DNA from: Ophioceras dolichostomum
Lineage: Eukaryota > Ascomycota > Sordariomycetes > Magnaporthales > Ophioceraceae
Direction of reading: 5' to 3'
NCBI GenBank assembly: GCA_003049485.1
Contig: PYST01000495.1
Span: forward strand, 1-22,118
Length of the DNA: 22,118 nt
The notes under the pieces were generated by a model that was given only the letters and a program-made list of their open reading frames with translations, was not told the DNA's origin and ran no database searches. Positions 8,229-16,901 of the stretch are shown one piece after another (the first letter of the stretch is position 1; the number at the start of each line of letters is the position of its first letter). Position numbers and translations under genes: made by a program.

Positions 8229-8750
8229 CTAGCCGAAGTGGCAGGCCGGCTTGTTCACGCAGGCCACCACCTCCTTCTTCTCGTCGTCGTACAGCACGCC
8301 GAAGCTGTCGCAGGTCGGGCACCCGACCAGGTCCTCGCCGCACCCGCTGCACCAGTCGTTCACGGCGACGGGGCCGCGCTCCCTGGTCTTCCGGCAGCGT
8401 CCCGCGGGGCCTAGTTTCGGGCAGAAGCAGGTTGGGCAGAGGGAGGAGTGTGGAAATCCTGCGTCTGTGTTCGGAAGAAGAGATAGATGTTGCTGTGGCT
8501 GCAGCTGTAGCTGCTGTAGTTGGAATTGATATTGAACCTGTTCGTCTTGAAGCAGTTGCTGTGCCGCTGATACTCGCCATTCCTTTAGCCATTCGAGCCG
8601 TTGCCCCTTAGACTGTTGATCTGCCGCCGAAGGCAGTTGTTGCTGCTGCTGATATTCAGACTGTTGTTGAGACTGTTGCTCTGCCGCTAATGCCAGCCAT
8701 TCCAGCTCGGGATCTTGAGACTGTTGCCATTGAGGCTGTTGGTCTGCCAT
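8229..8750 (-). CDS. Gln-rich, Cys-rich protein (possible zinc-ribbon)
   Basis: From the ATG at 8750 this encodes 173 residues. Residues 1-95 are Gln-rich and probably disordered (QQPQWQQSQ, EYQQQQQLPSAADQQ). Residues about 103-173 hold paired cysteines, LCPTCFCP, CRKTRERG, WCSGCGEDLVGCPTCDSFG and ACVNKPACHFG, which look like metal-binding knuckles. The same frame is open upstream of the ATG back to a TAA at 8793-8795, and an acceptor site (taacag) directly before tctcac could splice it to the large gene upstream. Downstream of the TAG at 8229-8231 the same frame continues with coding-quality sequence. The ATG start is only one possibility. I do not recognise the family. Confidence 0.6.
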   Translation of the reverse strand: MADQQPQWQQSQDPELEWLALAAEQQSQQQSEYQQQQQLPSAADQQSKGQRLEWLKEWRVSAAQQLLQDEQVQYQFQLQQLQLQPQQHLSLLPNTDAGFPHSSLCPTCFCPKLGPAGRCRKTRERGPVAVNDWCSGCGEDLVGCPTCDSFGVLYDDEKKEVVACVNKPACHFG

Positions 8751-8789
8751 CGGGTCCGACGGCAGCTGTTGTTGCTGTTGATAGTGAGA

Positions 8790-8935
8790 CTGTTACTGTT
8801 GCGGCGGCTGCTCTTGCTGCCCTTCTTGGTCTTGCGGCTCTTGCGGCTGCTGCTGTGTCTGCGTCAGTAGGTGCGGGTTGGCTCCTCCCACTGGTCATGA
8901 TGGCGGTAGGTGGTGTGCTATCAGGAGGGACTTAC
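8790..8935 (-). other. candidate intron joining the large disordered gene to the Cys-rich gene
   Basis: Reading on the minus strand, the large frame meets a canonical GTAAGT donor at 8935-8930, just before its TGA at 8921-8923. A taacag acceptor ends at 8790. The join is in phase 0 on both sides and removes the TAA at 8793-8795, giving one continuous Q-rich protein of about 1058 residues. An alternative acceptor (gacgcag) farther upstream would end the protein at that TAA. This is a prediction from splice-site patterns only. Confidence 0.4.
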
Positions 8936-11551
8936 GCTCGTCTTGTCGGCAATAGGTTCTTTGTCCTTAAGGACAGGAAAGATCAAGCACAAGATCCACT
9001 GACAGCCCGGTTTGTCTGGGTAGGTCACGGGCTTGGCCGGATCTACGGGGTCGTCTGTCGGTTGTGGCAGCGAGTTATCCTCGGCTGGAGGAGGAAGAGG
9101 AGGCCTAACAGCTTGTCCGGCGTCGTGAGCTTGGCTATTCGCGGTCTTGGGAGTGGGAGGAGTGGGAGGAGGAGAGGGGGTGGGAAGGGGAGGCGGAGGC
9201 TCGCGATGGGCAACAGATTGTTCGGCAGCGTCAACGTCGCCGTTCGCGGGCTTGGGTGTGGGGGGAGAAGGAGAATCAGGAGGAGATGGTGGTAGTAGAG
9301 GATTAAGTTGCGCACCGGCAGTCGAAGGGCCGGCCATTTCTGAAGACGCGCCAACTGCCGCTGAAGACCGAACGTTGCCGCAGACACGCTTCCGGTCCGG
9401 TGGAAGACAAGCTGGGTTGTGGGGGGAGGAAGAGGAGTCGTTGTCGTCACTGGCACGGCGCTTTTTCTGAGCCCGAGCACGCTGATGGCTGATGGGGGTA
9501 GGCTGCTGGCCCATAGTGGGAGCAGGAACGTGGCCGGTACCAGGCTGGACGGGTCGAGTCGGGGGGGAAGAAAAATACGCGTTGTTGAGATCTGGATAAT
9601 ACGCTTGGGGAGTTTGGCTGCGTGGATACGCCTGACATGGAGCGACCGGACCAGGAATGTTGACCTGGTTGGCGAGAGCAGACATCTGACTGGGCGCTCG
9701 ATCGTTAGAGGCATATTTGGGGGTAGGAGTAGCCAGGGTCGGAGTACTCAAGGTCGGAGTAGCCATGGGAGGAGCAGCGGTAATAGGAGTAGACAGGGCC
9801 GGAGAGGCCAGGGCAGGAGCAGCCAGAGCAGGAACAGCGGGGGTAGGAGGAGCCTGGCCAGCTTGACGATGGGCAAGCCCACGGGTGAGGGAGTTCTGTG
9901 TGGCGCGGTTCTGGTTCTGAGCGGCGAGGAATGCATTCTTCTCCTTCTGGAGGGCGAGTTCGGCATCACTGCTGGGTTCTCGAGCGTTGCCAAAGGCATT
10001 CGTCCCGACAGCAGAACCAGCCGAGGAAGGAGCCCGGGTCTGACCACGGTGTGAAGCCTGAGTGGGTGGGGTAGCCTCATGCGCAGTGACCCCATTGGCC
10101 AGGTAAGGCGGAATAGTAGTAGCGGGGGAAGGTTGAAAGGCAAGGCCAGCTGCAGCAGAAGCAGCTCCGCCGGCTGGCAGAGGGACAGTAGATTGGGACT
10201 GGGCGAGACGTTGCGCGGAGGGTTGTTGCTTCTGGACGATGTCCTGAAGGTGAGCGGGGGCAGGAACCATACCGCTCTTGATAGCGTCCCAGAAACTCAT
10301 GCCAGGAGGGAGAGGCATTGGGGGAGAGTTCTGGGTAGGAAGCGTTGGGAGAGGTGAAGGGGTGGGGATGGAAAGAGGGCCCTGGTTGGAGGAGTGCGAA
10401 GCCAGACCGGCGGCGGCGACTTCCTGACCGGTCGGAACTCGGCTGGCAGGCGCAGGCGCAGCTGGGCAAGAGGCCGTGACGTCACTAGGGAGAGCTCCAC
10501 CGGCTTGCATCGCCATTGTATGTGCATTAAGAAGGGCGTCATGAAAGGCCTTGATCCTGGCACCGTGAAAGCTCACGGCCTGGGGGGTGAGCAGAGCCCG
10601 AGCACCAGCCCTGGCCAGAGACTCTTGGTAGGACCGAAGCTTCGCCGCGGTTCGCTGTATAACCGAGATCGTAGCTTCAGTCCCAACCTCAGCCTGGCGA
10701 GCGAGAATGGCTTGGGCGAGATCGATAGCCTTGCCGTGAATCTGTTTCCTTAAGTTGCTAACAAAGCGAGTCGGATCCTCATCCCCACCCTCGGCCATAG
10801 CCTTGGCCGCGGCTTGTTCGTACTCGGCTTTGAGCCTCTGAGCAACAGCCAGGGCCTGAGCTCGTTGTACCTCAGCCTGACGCTGAGCAAGATCAGCTTG
10901 AGCCGCAGCATCAGCCTCAGCCCGGACCAGGCGCATAGCCTCAGCCTCCCGTGCGTCATCTGCCTCTGCATGGCGCTGGGCCTCAGCCTGGCGCTGGGCA
11001 AGTTGAGCCTGGGAAGGGAGCTGATAGACACCACTAAGGGCCTGCTGCATGACGAGCTTCGGGTTTTCTCCCGTCCACGGGGCCGGCGATGTTTGCCCAG
11101 GTAGGGCGTTGTTCGCCTGAATCGGAGTTGACGGTCCGAAGGACGTCGCAGCCGAGTTCAGGTTAGTTTGGGCCGGCACGACGAGGTGGCCGCCGACGGG
11201 GTATTGGGGCGCGATTGGTGGCTGTGAAGGAGAGCCCGTCGCAAGATGGGCAGGGACAGTTGGTGCCGTGGGGGCAACGGGATATCCTGATGGGAGGGTT
11301 GGGTTGTTGTGGTTGGCGAGCATAGAAGTCGGCTGCTGGTGCAGGTACTGCTGGTACTGGTTCCGCTTGTGCTGGTACTGCTTGTGCCGGTACTGCTTGT
11401 GCTGGTACTGCTTGTGCTGGTACTGCTTGTGCTGGTACTGCTTGTGCTGGTACTGCTTGTGCTGATGCCGCTTCTGCTCCTGGTCGGGGTTCGCAGAGCC
11501 GCGGCGGTCATCACCGGGCTGCCCATGTTGAGACTGCTTGCTTGGCTGCAT
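8921..11551 (-). CDS. large intrinsically disordered protein with QHKQY repeats
   Basis: The ATG at 11551 opens 876 residues without interruption, the longest frame in the window. Residues about 29-63 are tandem QHKQY repeats followed by QYQQY, a Gln/Tyr/Asn-rich, prion-like N-terminus. Residues 75-165 are Pro/Thr/Ala-rich. Residues about 178-255 are a charged Ala/Gln/Glu coiled coil (AQRQAEAQRHAEADDAREAEA), and about 258-350 look helical and ordered (TRFVSNLRKQIHGKAIDLAQ, GARIKAFHDALLNAHT). The rest is low complexity, with TPTLATPT-type repeats, basic clusters that could be nuclear signals (QKKRRAS, PDRKRVC) and poly-Pro segments near the C-terminus. No catalytic domain is visible. The last codons after 8936 may be intronic. 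The role is unknown; scaffold or condensate-forming behaviour is a guess from composition. Confidence 0.7.
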   Translation of the reverse strand: MQPSKQSQHGQPGDDRRGSANPDQEQKRHQHKQYQHKQYQHKQYQHKQYQHKQYRHKQYQHKRNQYQQYLHQQPTSMLANHNNPTLPSGYPVAPTAPTVPAHLATGSPSQPPIAPQYPVGGHLVVPAQTNLNSAATSFGPSTPIQANNALPGQTSPAPWTGENPKLVMQQALSGVYQLPSQAQLAQRQAEAQRHAEADDAREAEAMRLVRAEADAAAQADLAQRQAEVQRAQALAVAQRLKAEYEQAAAKAMAEGGDEDPTRFVSNLRKQIHGKAIDLAQAILARQAEVGTEATISVIQRTAAKLRSYQESLARAGARALLTPQAVSFHGARIKAFHDALLNAHTMAMQAGGALPSDVTASCPAAPAPASRVPTGQEVAAAGLASHSSNQGPLSIPTPSPLPTLPTQNSPPMPLPPGMSFWDAIKSGMVPAPAHLQDIVQKQQPSAQRLAQSQSTVPLPAGGAASAAAGLAFQPSPATTIPPYLANGVTAHEATPPTQASHRGQTRAPSSAGSAVGTNAFGNAREPSSDAELALQKEKNAFLAAQNQNRATQNSLTRGLAHRQAGQAPPTPAVPALAAPALASPALSTPITAAPPMATPTLSTPTLATPTPKYASNDRAPSQMSALANQVNIPGPVAPCQAYPRSQTPQAYYPDLNNAYFSSPPTRPVQPGTGHVPAPTMGQQPTPISHQRARAQKKRRASDDNDSSSSPHNPACLPPDRKRVCGNVRSSAAVGASSEMAGPSTAGAQLNPLLPPSPPDSPSPPTPKPANGDVDAAEQSVAHREPPPPLPTPSPPPTPPTPKTANSQAHDAGQAVRPPLPPPAEDNSLPQPTDDPVDPAKPVTYPDKPGCQWILCLIFPVLKDKEPIADKTSVSPS
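11366..11470 (-). repeat. 15-bp tandem repeat encoding QHKQY
   Basis: Six units of cttgtgctggtactg (plus-strand sense) run from 11366 to 11455 with one variant (gccgg for gctgg in unit 2). A seventh, degenerate unit follows to 11470. The period is five codons, so copy-number change would keep the reading frame. Confidence 0.9.
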
Positions 11552-12323
11552 TATGGCTGTGAAACGTTCGAATGACAGAAAAAGGGAGGCCTTTGCGGTG
11601 GTCGGACGTCGGCTCCTTTTTTGTCGCTGCTGAATTGAAATGTAAGTGAAATATTGGTTGAGGGTCGGGAGGACGAAAGATTGACCGAAAAGAAGAGCGA
11701 GGAGGAGGAAAGGTTGGAAGGGTGAAAGGGTATAGAGGCTGGCTTAGCCATCGGAGAAAGGATCAGTTGTGGTCGCGTAAAAGCTTTGCTATTTCATTAG
11801 CCTCTTCCGAAGCCAGAACGTCACCACATATGAAAGCATAAGGGGGAGGAAGGTTTGTTCAAATGGTTGTATGATGAGGAGGCGTCTAGGGCATCGTCGC
11901 CACACCTCCACCCGAGCGGGAGAATGCGTTGCAGAGCAGCATGATAAGTAGGAAATAGGCTTGCAGTACCGGCCGCCTCTAACGACGAGGCTGAAGAATA
12001 GGGGGAGAAGAGTTCCTAAAGAGATGGTAGTAGGCGACCCTGAATTCACATTCCATTGTACATCGTATACTATTAAGTCGAAAGGCACTATACGAAGACA
12101 CAGAGTCGCAAGACAAATACCGCCAAGTAAACCTAACAACTTCCATCACGGCTTACTGGAATCATGGTTCATATTACCATCATCTTAGTAAGAGAAAAGT
12201 AACAGAATATGACGAACGTCGGTGATGATTCATAGCGGCCAACCAATGAAATGAATCAGACGAAGCCACGTGGAGAAATACAATCCATACACAAGCCCCC
12301 CTCATCAACTGTGCCAGGTAAAG
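11552..12323. other. intergenic region between the two disordered-protein genes
   Basis: Just upstream of the large gene (11580-11760) the minus strand is pyrimidine-rich, as in many fungal promoters and 5' leaders. The remainder up to 12323 would be the 3' flank of the next minus-strand gene. A minus-strand frame of 116 hydrophobic codons (11789-12139) has no ATG and no recognisable motif, so I see no gene here. Confidence 0.4.
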
Positions 12324-13161
12324 CTAGTAGTAATGCCTGTACGGCCTCTCTCGATGACGATGCTGGTCCTCGATCGTGATGCACACGCGGTCGTCCCTGT
12401 CGTCGTCGCAGCGGCGGTAGCGGTCATGATACCTCACCGGCGGCGGCGGCAGGCTGACCGGCCTCTCGATGTACCGCTGTATGCGCCGTGACGGCGGCGG
12501 CGCGTCGACGTAGCGGAACGTCTCGTACTCGGGCTCACGCTGCCTGTGGTGGTGGTGGACGACAGGCATGGGCATGGGCACGGGGACGAGCCGCTCGCGC
12601 TCGATGTAGACCTCCCGCTCGCGGGTGTCGATGACGACGCTGTTGCGGCGATGATGATGGCGGTGGCGGCCGCGGTCGTCGCTGGTGGACTTGGAGGAGG
12701 AGCTGCTGGAGCTGGAGCTGGAGCTGCTTGAGCTGGAGGACGAGGAGCTGGAGCTGCCTGAGCTGCTGCTCTTCTTACTGCTCTTGGCAGGCTTGGGCAC
12801 GGGGGGATCGACGTCAACCTCAATCACGTCGATGGTGTCTGGCTCCGGCAGCGGGATGACTCTTGGGGGTGGAGGTGGAGGTGGAGGCGGCGGGCACTCT
12901 ACCGGAGGCAGAGGCACCGGCACGACGACCGGTGGCGGGAGCGGCGCGGGGATGATGCGCGTCACTCTCTTCCGCACCGTCCTGCACCCGTGACTGGGCG
13001 GCTCAAGGTACAAGACCTTCCTGACACCGTGATGCTTGTGCTCACGAGGCACTGCTTGCGTGACGACCTTGTCAGAGCTGTGATCTGCAACTAGGTAGGT
13101 ATGGTTGGTACATGACTGGACCGGACTACTGCTTACTGATGCCAAAGAAGGTAAGGAGCAT
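12324..13161 (-). CDS. Pro/Ser/His/Arg-rich disordered protein, two exons
   Basis: The long frame has no ATG of its own at the 5' side. A 25-nt first exon (13161-13137, MLLTFFGI) followed by a 52-bp intron (13136-13085, GTAAGC to TTGCAG) joins it in frame, giving exon 2 at 13084-12324 and 261 residues. The protein has HSSDKVVTQAVPREHKHH near the N-terminus, a poly-Pro stretch (PPVECPPPPPPPPPPRVIP), an acidic PEPDTIDVIEVDVDPP, a run of more than 20 serines (about 12694-12772), a His/Arg segment DRGRHRHHHRRNS, and a charged TREREVYIERERLVP followed by PVPMPMPVVHHHH. It ends in RHRERPYRHYY. No enzymatic domain is visible. Such sequences suggest a nuclear or RNA-related role, but this is a guess. 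Confidence 0.65.
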
Positions 13162-14153
13162 TTAATATGTTGGGAGACGTTTCGGGGGGTACACGAGATG
13201 GCGTCGAACGTCCAGCAAACGTTCCACGGGCTTGTAAGGCAACCCGGCGTGAAGGAGGGCCAGGGGGATGAACAGATGTGAGAGGAGGGAGGCGAGAGTG
13301 TAGCAGTTTAATAGACGGGAAGCTATGAGAGCTAGGGAGAGAGCGGACTAGTGCGTATGTTTGTGCTCTTGATGCTTTGGATAGTGTTTGGGGATGATGT
13401 TTCGCGAAGCACGAAAGAGGGAAAGCAAGACTATTCGCAGGTCGAGCCGCGGAGAAGATCCGTGGGTGTGAGTGTGCGTGTGCGTATGCGTATGTGCGCT
13501 TTGGTGATTTTGCGGATGCATGCGAGACACGAATCTAGTGGCGGGGGAGGGGAAGCCGCTGATTTATATCTTCGATGTTTCGTGTGAAGCTTTCCCTTCT
13601 TGGGCGCGAGACAGTTCGCGAACGGGCAGCCAACCGACCAGACTCAGACCGACAGAGTAGAGATGTCGGCCTGCAGAGGTGTGGCTCCGCAACCAGGATG
13701 GAAGGGGATGTGACGGATGGAGGCGCGGGCCTGGAGCCTTGGAGCCTGGAACCCTGTTACGGAGCCCACATGACGATGCGGAGGTGGCTTGCTCAGTGAG
13801 TAAGAGGGTTGGAATGCGTTGGGATGAGGAGGGAAGGGAGGGGAGGAAGAAAGAAGAAGACGGCGATGCGAGAAAGAAATGTAAGGGGAGGTTGCAGAGA
13901 ATACGGGAGAAAAGACTCAAGCGGTAGGCCACTTGACCTACTGCACGCTACCAACGCGTCTCTGAGACAAAGGGGGGAGAAGAGGAGAGGGACGCGGCGT
14001 GCATCTACCTACAAACGCCTACCGTTTGACACGAGCCTGTCTAAATCTTCTTCGACCGCTGGTCTACTGCACGCCCGGTCTTAAAATCAGTTCTCGCTTA
14101 CTACGTTGTACTCCGTCCAATTCTGAACGCCGAGTCTAGCAAAAGATGGAATC
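13162..14153. other. upstream region without a convincing gene
   Basis: This would be the 5' region of the minus-strand gene ending at 13161. A GT-rich microsatellite-like tract (gtgggtgtgagtgtgcgtgt and on, about 13462-13497) is present, and 13800-13930 is a purine-rich tract (ggaggggaggaagaaagaag). Several frames of 70-120 codons occur on both strands, but none has a motif or splice pattern that I trust. Confidence 0.35.
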
Positions 14154-14630
14154 ATGGCGAAAAGCAAAGACATTTTGGCAGCCGACCAGCCGGCAATTGG
14201 TCCGCAACGTGGGCTTTGATCGGATGACGTTGTTAGACGTCACGTTGGCGGTGAATCCAGGAGCAGGATTTTTGCACATGGACCGAGTGGGGATTTGTGG
14301 GGCGAACTCACTAACAGGTTCTCACCCGATGCGGCACCCCAGAATATTGTGCTCTCTGGATTTATTGATAAGTTGTTCCTCAATCCCTGTGACCACATTT
14401 TCCCGCACCAAGGTACGTCCTTGTGGCGCGAACCAAGCCTATTTCGACATCGTCCAACACCAGCCAATCACTTCCGTCCATCCTTCCAGAAAGAGGAAGC
14501 CTTGTTGCCCTTGCATTCCAGCCCACGCGGCATTGCGGTACGCCCCGATAATGGTGTCCTTTGCTCTCCAGGGCTGGTCCCGGTTCGTTGGGTGATGTGG
14601 CTGGACCGCACTGGTGCCCGCCGAGACTAG
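14154..14630 (+). pseudogene. decayed reading frame of unknown family
   Basis: From an ATG at 14154 (MAKSKDILAADQPAIG) the frame runs 158 codons to a TAG at 14628-14630 and is interrupted only by a TGA at 14217-14219, where a Trp codon would be one base away. The middle, with DLWGELTNRFSPDAAPQNIV and LSGFIDKLFLNPCDHIFPHQ, looks like real protein. A GTACGT that could be a donor follows HIFPHQ at about 14412, with a possible acceptor at ccttccag before 14491, so the second half may be intronic. I cannot name a family. A chance open frame is the alternative. Confidence 0.3.
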
Positions 14631-15064
14631 GCGCATAGGTAGCGGAAGTGGCGGTGTCCGATCGATCGCCGGAATGGCAAGATGGGACGCGATAACAGAG
14701 CTGAGAGCCGCCAGAATATCAAGATGGAGGGATGGCCTAACTAGATTGTGGACCCCTGATTAATGCTGATTCGTCAGGCTGAAGAACGTCGGTGACGACA
14801 TTGAGGGGCGATTATAGTATCTTATAGAACGAGGCGACCAGTAGCATGATGCCTGACGTCCTTTGTTCCTATCCCTACAAGCCATACCCTGACGAATAGT
14901 TGCTCCTTTTCCCTGGCCGAAACGAGATCTATCCCTAGCTACCAAGGCCACAATCTCTCGCTCTGGCCATGCCGAAAATCGGAGCATAGCTACGATGATA
15001 CCGGAGTTCTACCGAAAAGCAACCTGGAGCTGCCAGACATGAAATGATGGTAGCCGGATACCAG
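14631..15064. other. no gene seen; short inverted repeat
   Basis: The stretch has frequent stops in all frames apart from a 75-codon minus-strand frame. A 10-bp inverted repeat, attcgtcagg (about 14768) and cctgacgaat (about 14888), spans 14768-14897. It is short enough to be chance. The region continues as the left flank of the solo LTR. Confidence 0.3.
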
Positions 15065-15303
15065 TCTCGTGTCACACGGAGGAATCTACAGTGGGCCTTT
15101 CTAGGCAGCAGAGTGGGCCATAGGCCACGTCAAGCCCAGAAGGTGCCTCAGGCATCTAGGAAAGATGGTCTATATAAGGGCAGTTGTATTATATCTTCAT
15201 CCAGAGGGGATCCTAGATCCTTAAGCCTCCATTAGATGCCCTTAGAGATTATCCCTTGCAATACCGCAAGCCCTTATTACACACAAGCCCTTGTAACATC
15301 TCG
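15065..15303. repeat. 5-bp target-site duplication flanking the solo LTR
   Basis: The bases tctcg occur at 15065-15069 and again at 15299-15303, immediately outside the TG and CA ends of the 229-bp LTR. Confidence 0.75.
15070..15298 (+). mobile_element. solo LTR of an LTR retrotransposon
   Basis: The segment begins TGTCACACGG and ends CTTGTAACA, the TG...CA ends of an LTR. It is flanked by a perfect 5-bp target-site duplication, tctcg, at 15065-15069 and 15299-15303. A TATA box, tatataaggg, lies at 15171-15180, about 100 bases into the element, where an LTR promoter would be. At 229 bp it is in the range of short fungal LTRs. Because the duplication follows directly, there is no internal element: this is the scar of recombination between two LTRs. 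It is unrelated to the gypsy leader at 1785. The orientation follows the TATA box. Confidence 0.75.
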
Positions 15304-16499
15304 TGCGAACGAACCTCGCCAACCACGGCACTGGCGCCAAGCTGGCGGGTGATGGCATCCTCAATATTCCTCTTCCATGTAACACGAATGAGAGACATCT
15401 AACAGACAATCCCTGATACATCTCATGGGGACAGGCCAAATTAATTAGCTAACGAGTTCACAGTGATCTTCAGAAAAAAAGTATATAGTTCATTAAAAAG
15501 CCCGACATGGTCATAGATATATATATATATATATATATATATAGATATGCCGCCCTTTCGAAAAGAGTCTGGAAGAAACATAGCGAAAACGTGACCTGTG
15601 ATAAAGTGTTTCCCAATACACGAAGCTCGTCTCCCCCAGACTCTGGGGTGGCGGCCCCTAACCGATTATAACGAGGTCAACGCCTGAGATCCATAGAAGG
15701 TTGATCGCGGTGTGAAACTTGCAAAAGTCATTGAAAGCTCGAAAAAAGTAAGGGCAGGGGCAAAGTCGTCATGGTATGGCTGGGTACCTACATGTATGCC
15801 CAAGCGTGCAGAGCTGAAAGACGCACCCTGGACGATATCACATGGTTAGAGAGCAGGGAGGAGGAGGAATTCGGTACGCGCGTTCATCTACTCTAAATTG
15901 CGGATCGTAAGCTTGACCAAAATGGATTTTGTGTATACATGTGTCCTTGTAGCCTTTGTGTCCCGGTGATAATACTGATATCCCTGGTAGTATGCAGCTG
16001 TTGTGTTGCCCCTGGATTCTGATAGTGAATAACCTAATAGGCTGTTTTCGATCTATCAAAAGCAATCACTCTTAAAACTACCTTCAAGGCTTCATGTGCG
16101 TCTCTAACTATATCTCCGTTTATAGTAATTATATTATCGACTAGGGGGCTTTATTCAACCAACCGCCCCCCTACTAGCCCGTGGACCCAGACTGCCAAGC
16201 CTGAGAGAGTCTCTGCCGAACCGGCTTACAGGTAGAAGGGCGAGAGGATCACCGTCGGGTTTTCAACAGACGAAGGATCGCCCTCGCTTCAGCGAAAGAC
16301 TCGGCTCTGGCCTGATATTAGGCTTTTTGAGCTTTGGTACGACTGTGCTGGTCGGCAGCCAGGCCTAACATGTAGTCGAAAACCTAAGGAAACACATGTA
16401 ATCCGTTGTCGAGCCTTGAACTCGGCCTCCTTTTAACTTGTTTCTAAGCACTATCTTCGACCTGGTTCAGATGTGCGAACGGAGTCCAATAGTGTCAGG
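15304..16499. other. AT-richer repeat-like region without a gene
   Basis: Stops are frequent in all frames. A 27-bp AT microsatellite lies at 15517-15543. At about 16142-16175 a GC-rich hairpin can form (tagggggc against gccccccta with one bulge). The part from 16140 to 16380 has short GC-rich blocks that look like remains of a repeat, but I found no terminal repeats or target-site duplication to define an element. Confidence 0.35.
15517..15543. repeat. (AT)n microsatellite
   Basis: Alternating a and t for 27 bases, flanked by gat motifs. Confidence 0.95.
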
Positions 16500-16901
16500 C
16501 TAGTTGCTGACCCTCGAAACTGCAGGCACTATCTCGCGATTGGGATCATGGAGCGAGCATGAGGTTAGAAACCTGAGTTTGCGTTCACCTCGCCAGAATT
16601 GAAGAAAAAATATATGATTGAATAATATCGAAATTGTCCAAGCTTCGAGGTGTTGGTGGAGGATGGAAGGCATATCCCGAGAGGTCCCTGGACCGTCACT
16701 TACAAGGCAACCTGATTCTGAGTAGCCTATAGACCTAAGATTCTCCCTGAGAGCGAGGCTGCTAGTATCGTTCTCACTTACTTCAAGGTGCAATGCTAAC
16801 AAGAAAGTGTTTGCAGGTGTTATTACTAGACCTTCACCTCCCAGGACACCGCGGCTGCCACCACGAATTGCCACTTCATTCGTTTCTGGAAGGCACTCCA
16901 T
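16500..16901 (-). CDS. hypothetical protein, weak candidate, perhaps with introns
   Basis: A true ATG at 16901 opens 133 codons beginning MECLPETNEVAIRGGSRGVL. The first 40 residues look like protein (GGEGLVITPANTFLLALHLE). Canonical GTAAGT donors follow directly after HLE and again about 85 bases later, with possible ag acceptors (gaatcag, aactcag) downstream. The real product may therefore be spliced, and the rest of the open frame may be intron. I recognise no domain, and a chance frame is quite possible. Confidence 0.2.
   Translation of the reverse strand: MECLPETNEVAIRGGSRGVLGGEGLVITPANTFLLALHLEVSENDTSSLALRENLRSIGYSESGCLVSDGPGTSRDMPSILHQHLEAWTISILFNHIFFLQFWRGERKLRFLTSCSLHDPNREIVPAVSRVSN

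Noticed and set aside
7974..8414. Long plus-strand frame opposite the Cys-rich gene
   Set aside because: It is antisense to strongly coding minus-strand sequence and arises from its high G/C third-position bias; no motif.
9043..11575. Many overlapping frames on both strands opposite the 876-codon protein
   Set aside because: They are low-complexity mirror images of the Pro/Ala/Gln-rich gene, for example CWYCLC repeats opposite QHKQY.
11789..12139. Hydrophobic 116-codon minus-strand frame resembling a membrane protein
   Set aside because: No ATG, no recognisable motif, and it lies in the flank between two genes.
14768..14897. 10-bp inverted repeat as transposon ends
   Set aside because: Too short, no duplication at the flanks, within chance for this length.
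15517..15543. AT tract as centromere or origin
   Set aside because: Only 27 bp of simple repeat, no surrounding AT-rich block of useful size.
16142..16175. GC-rich hairpin as a transcription terminator
   Set aside because: Hairpin terminators are a bacterial feature; no gene ends here and no T-run follows.
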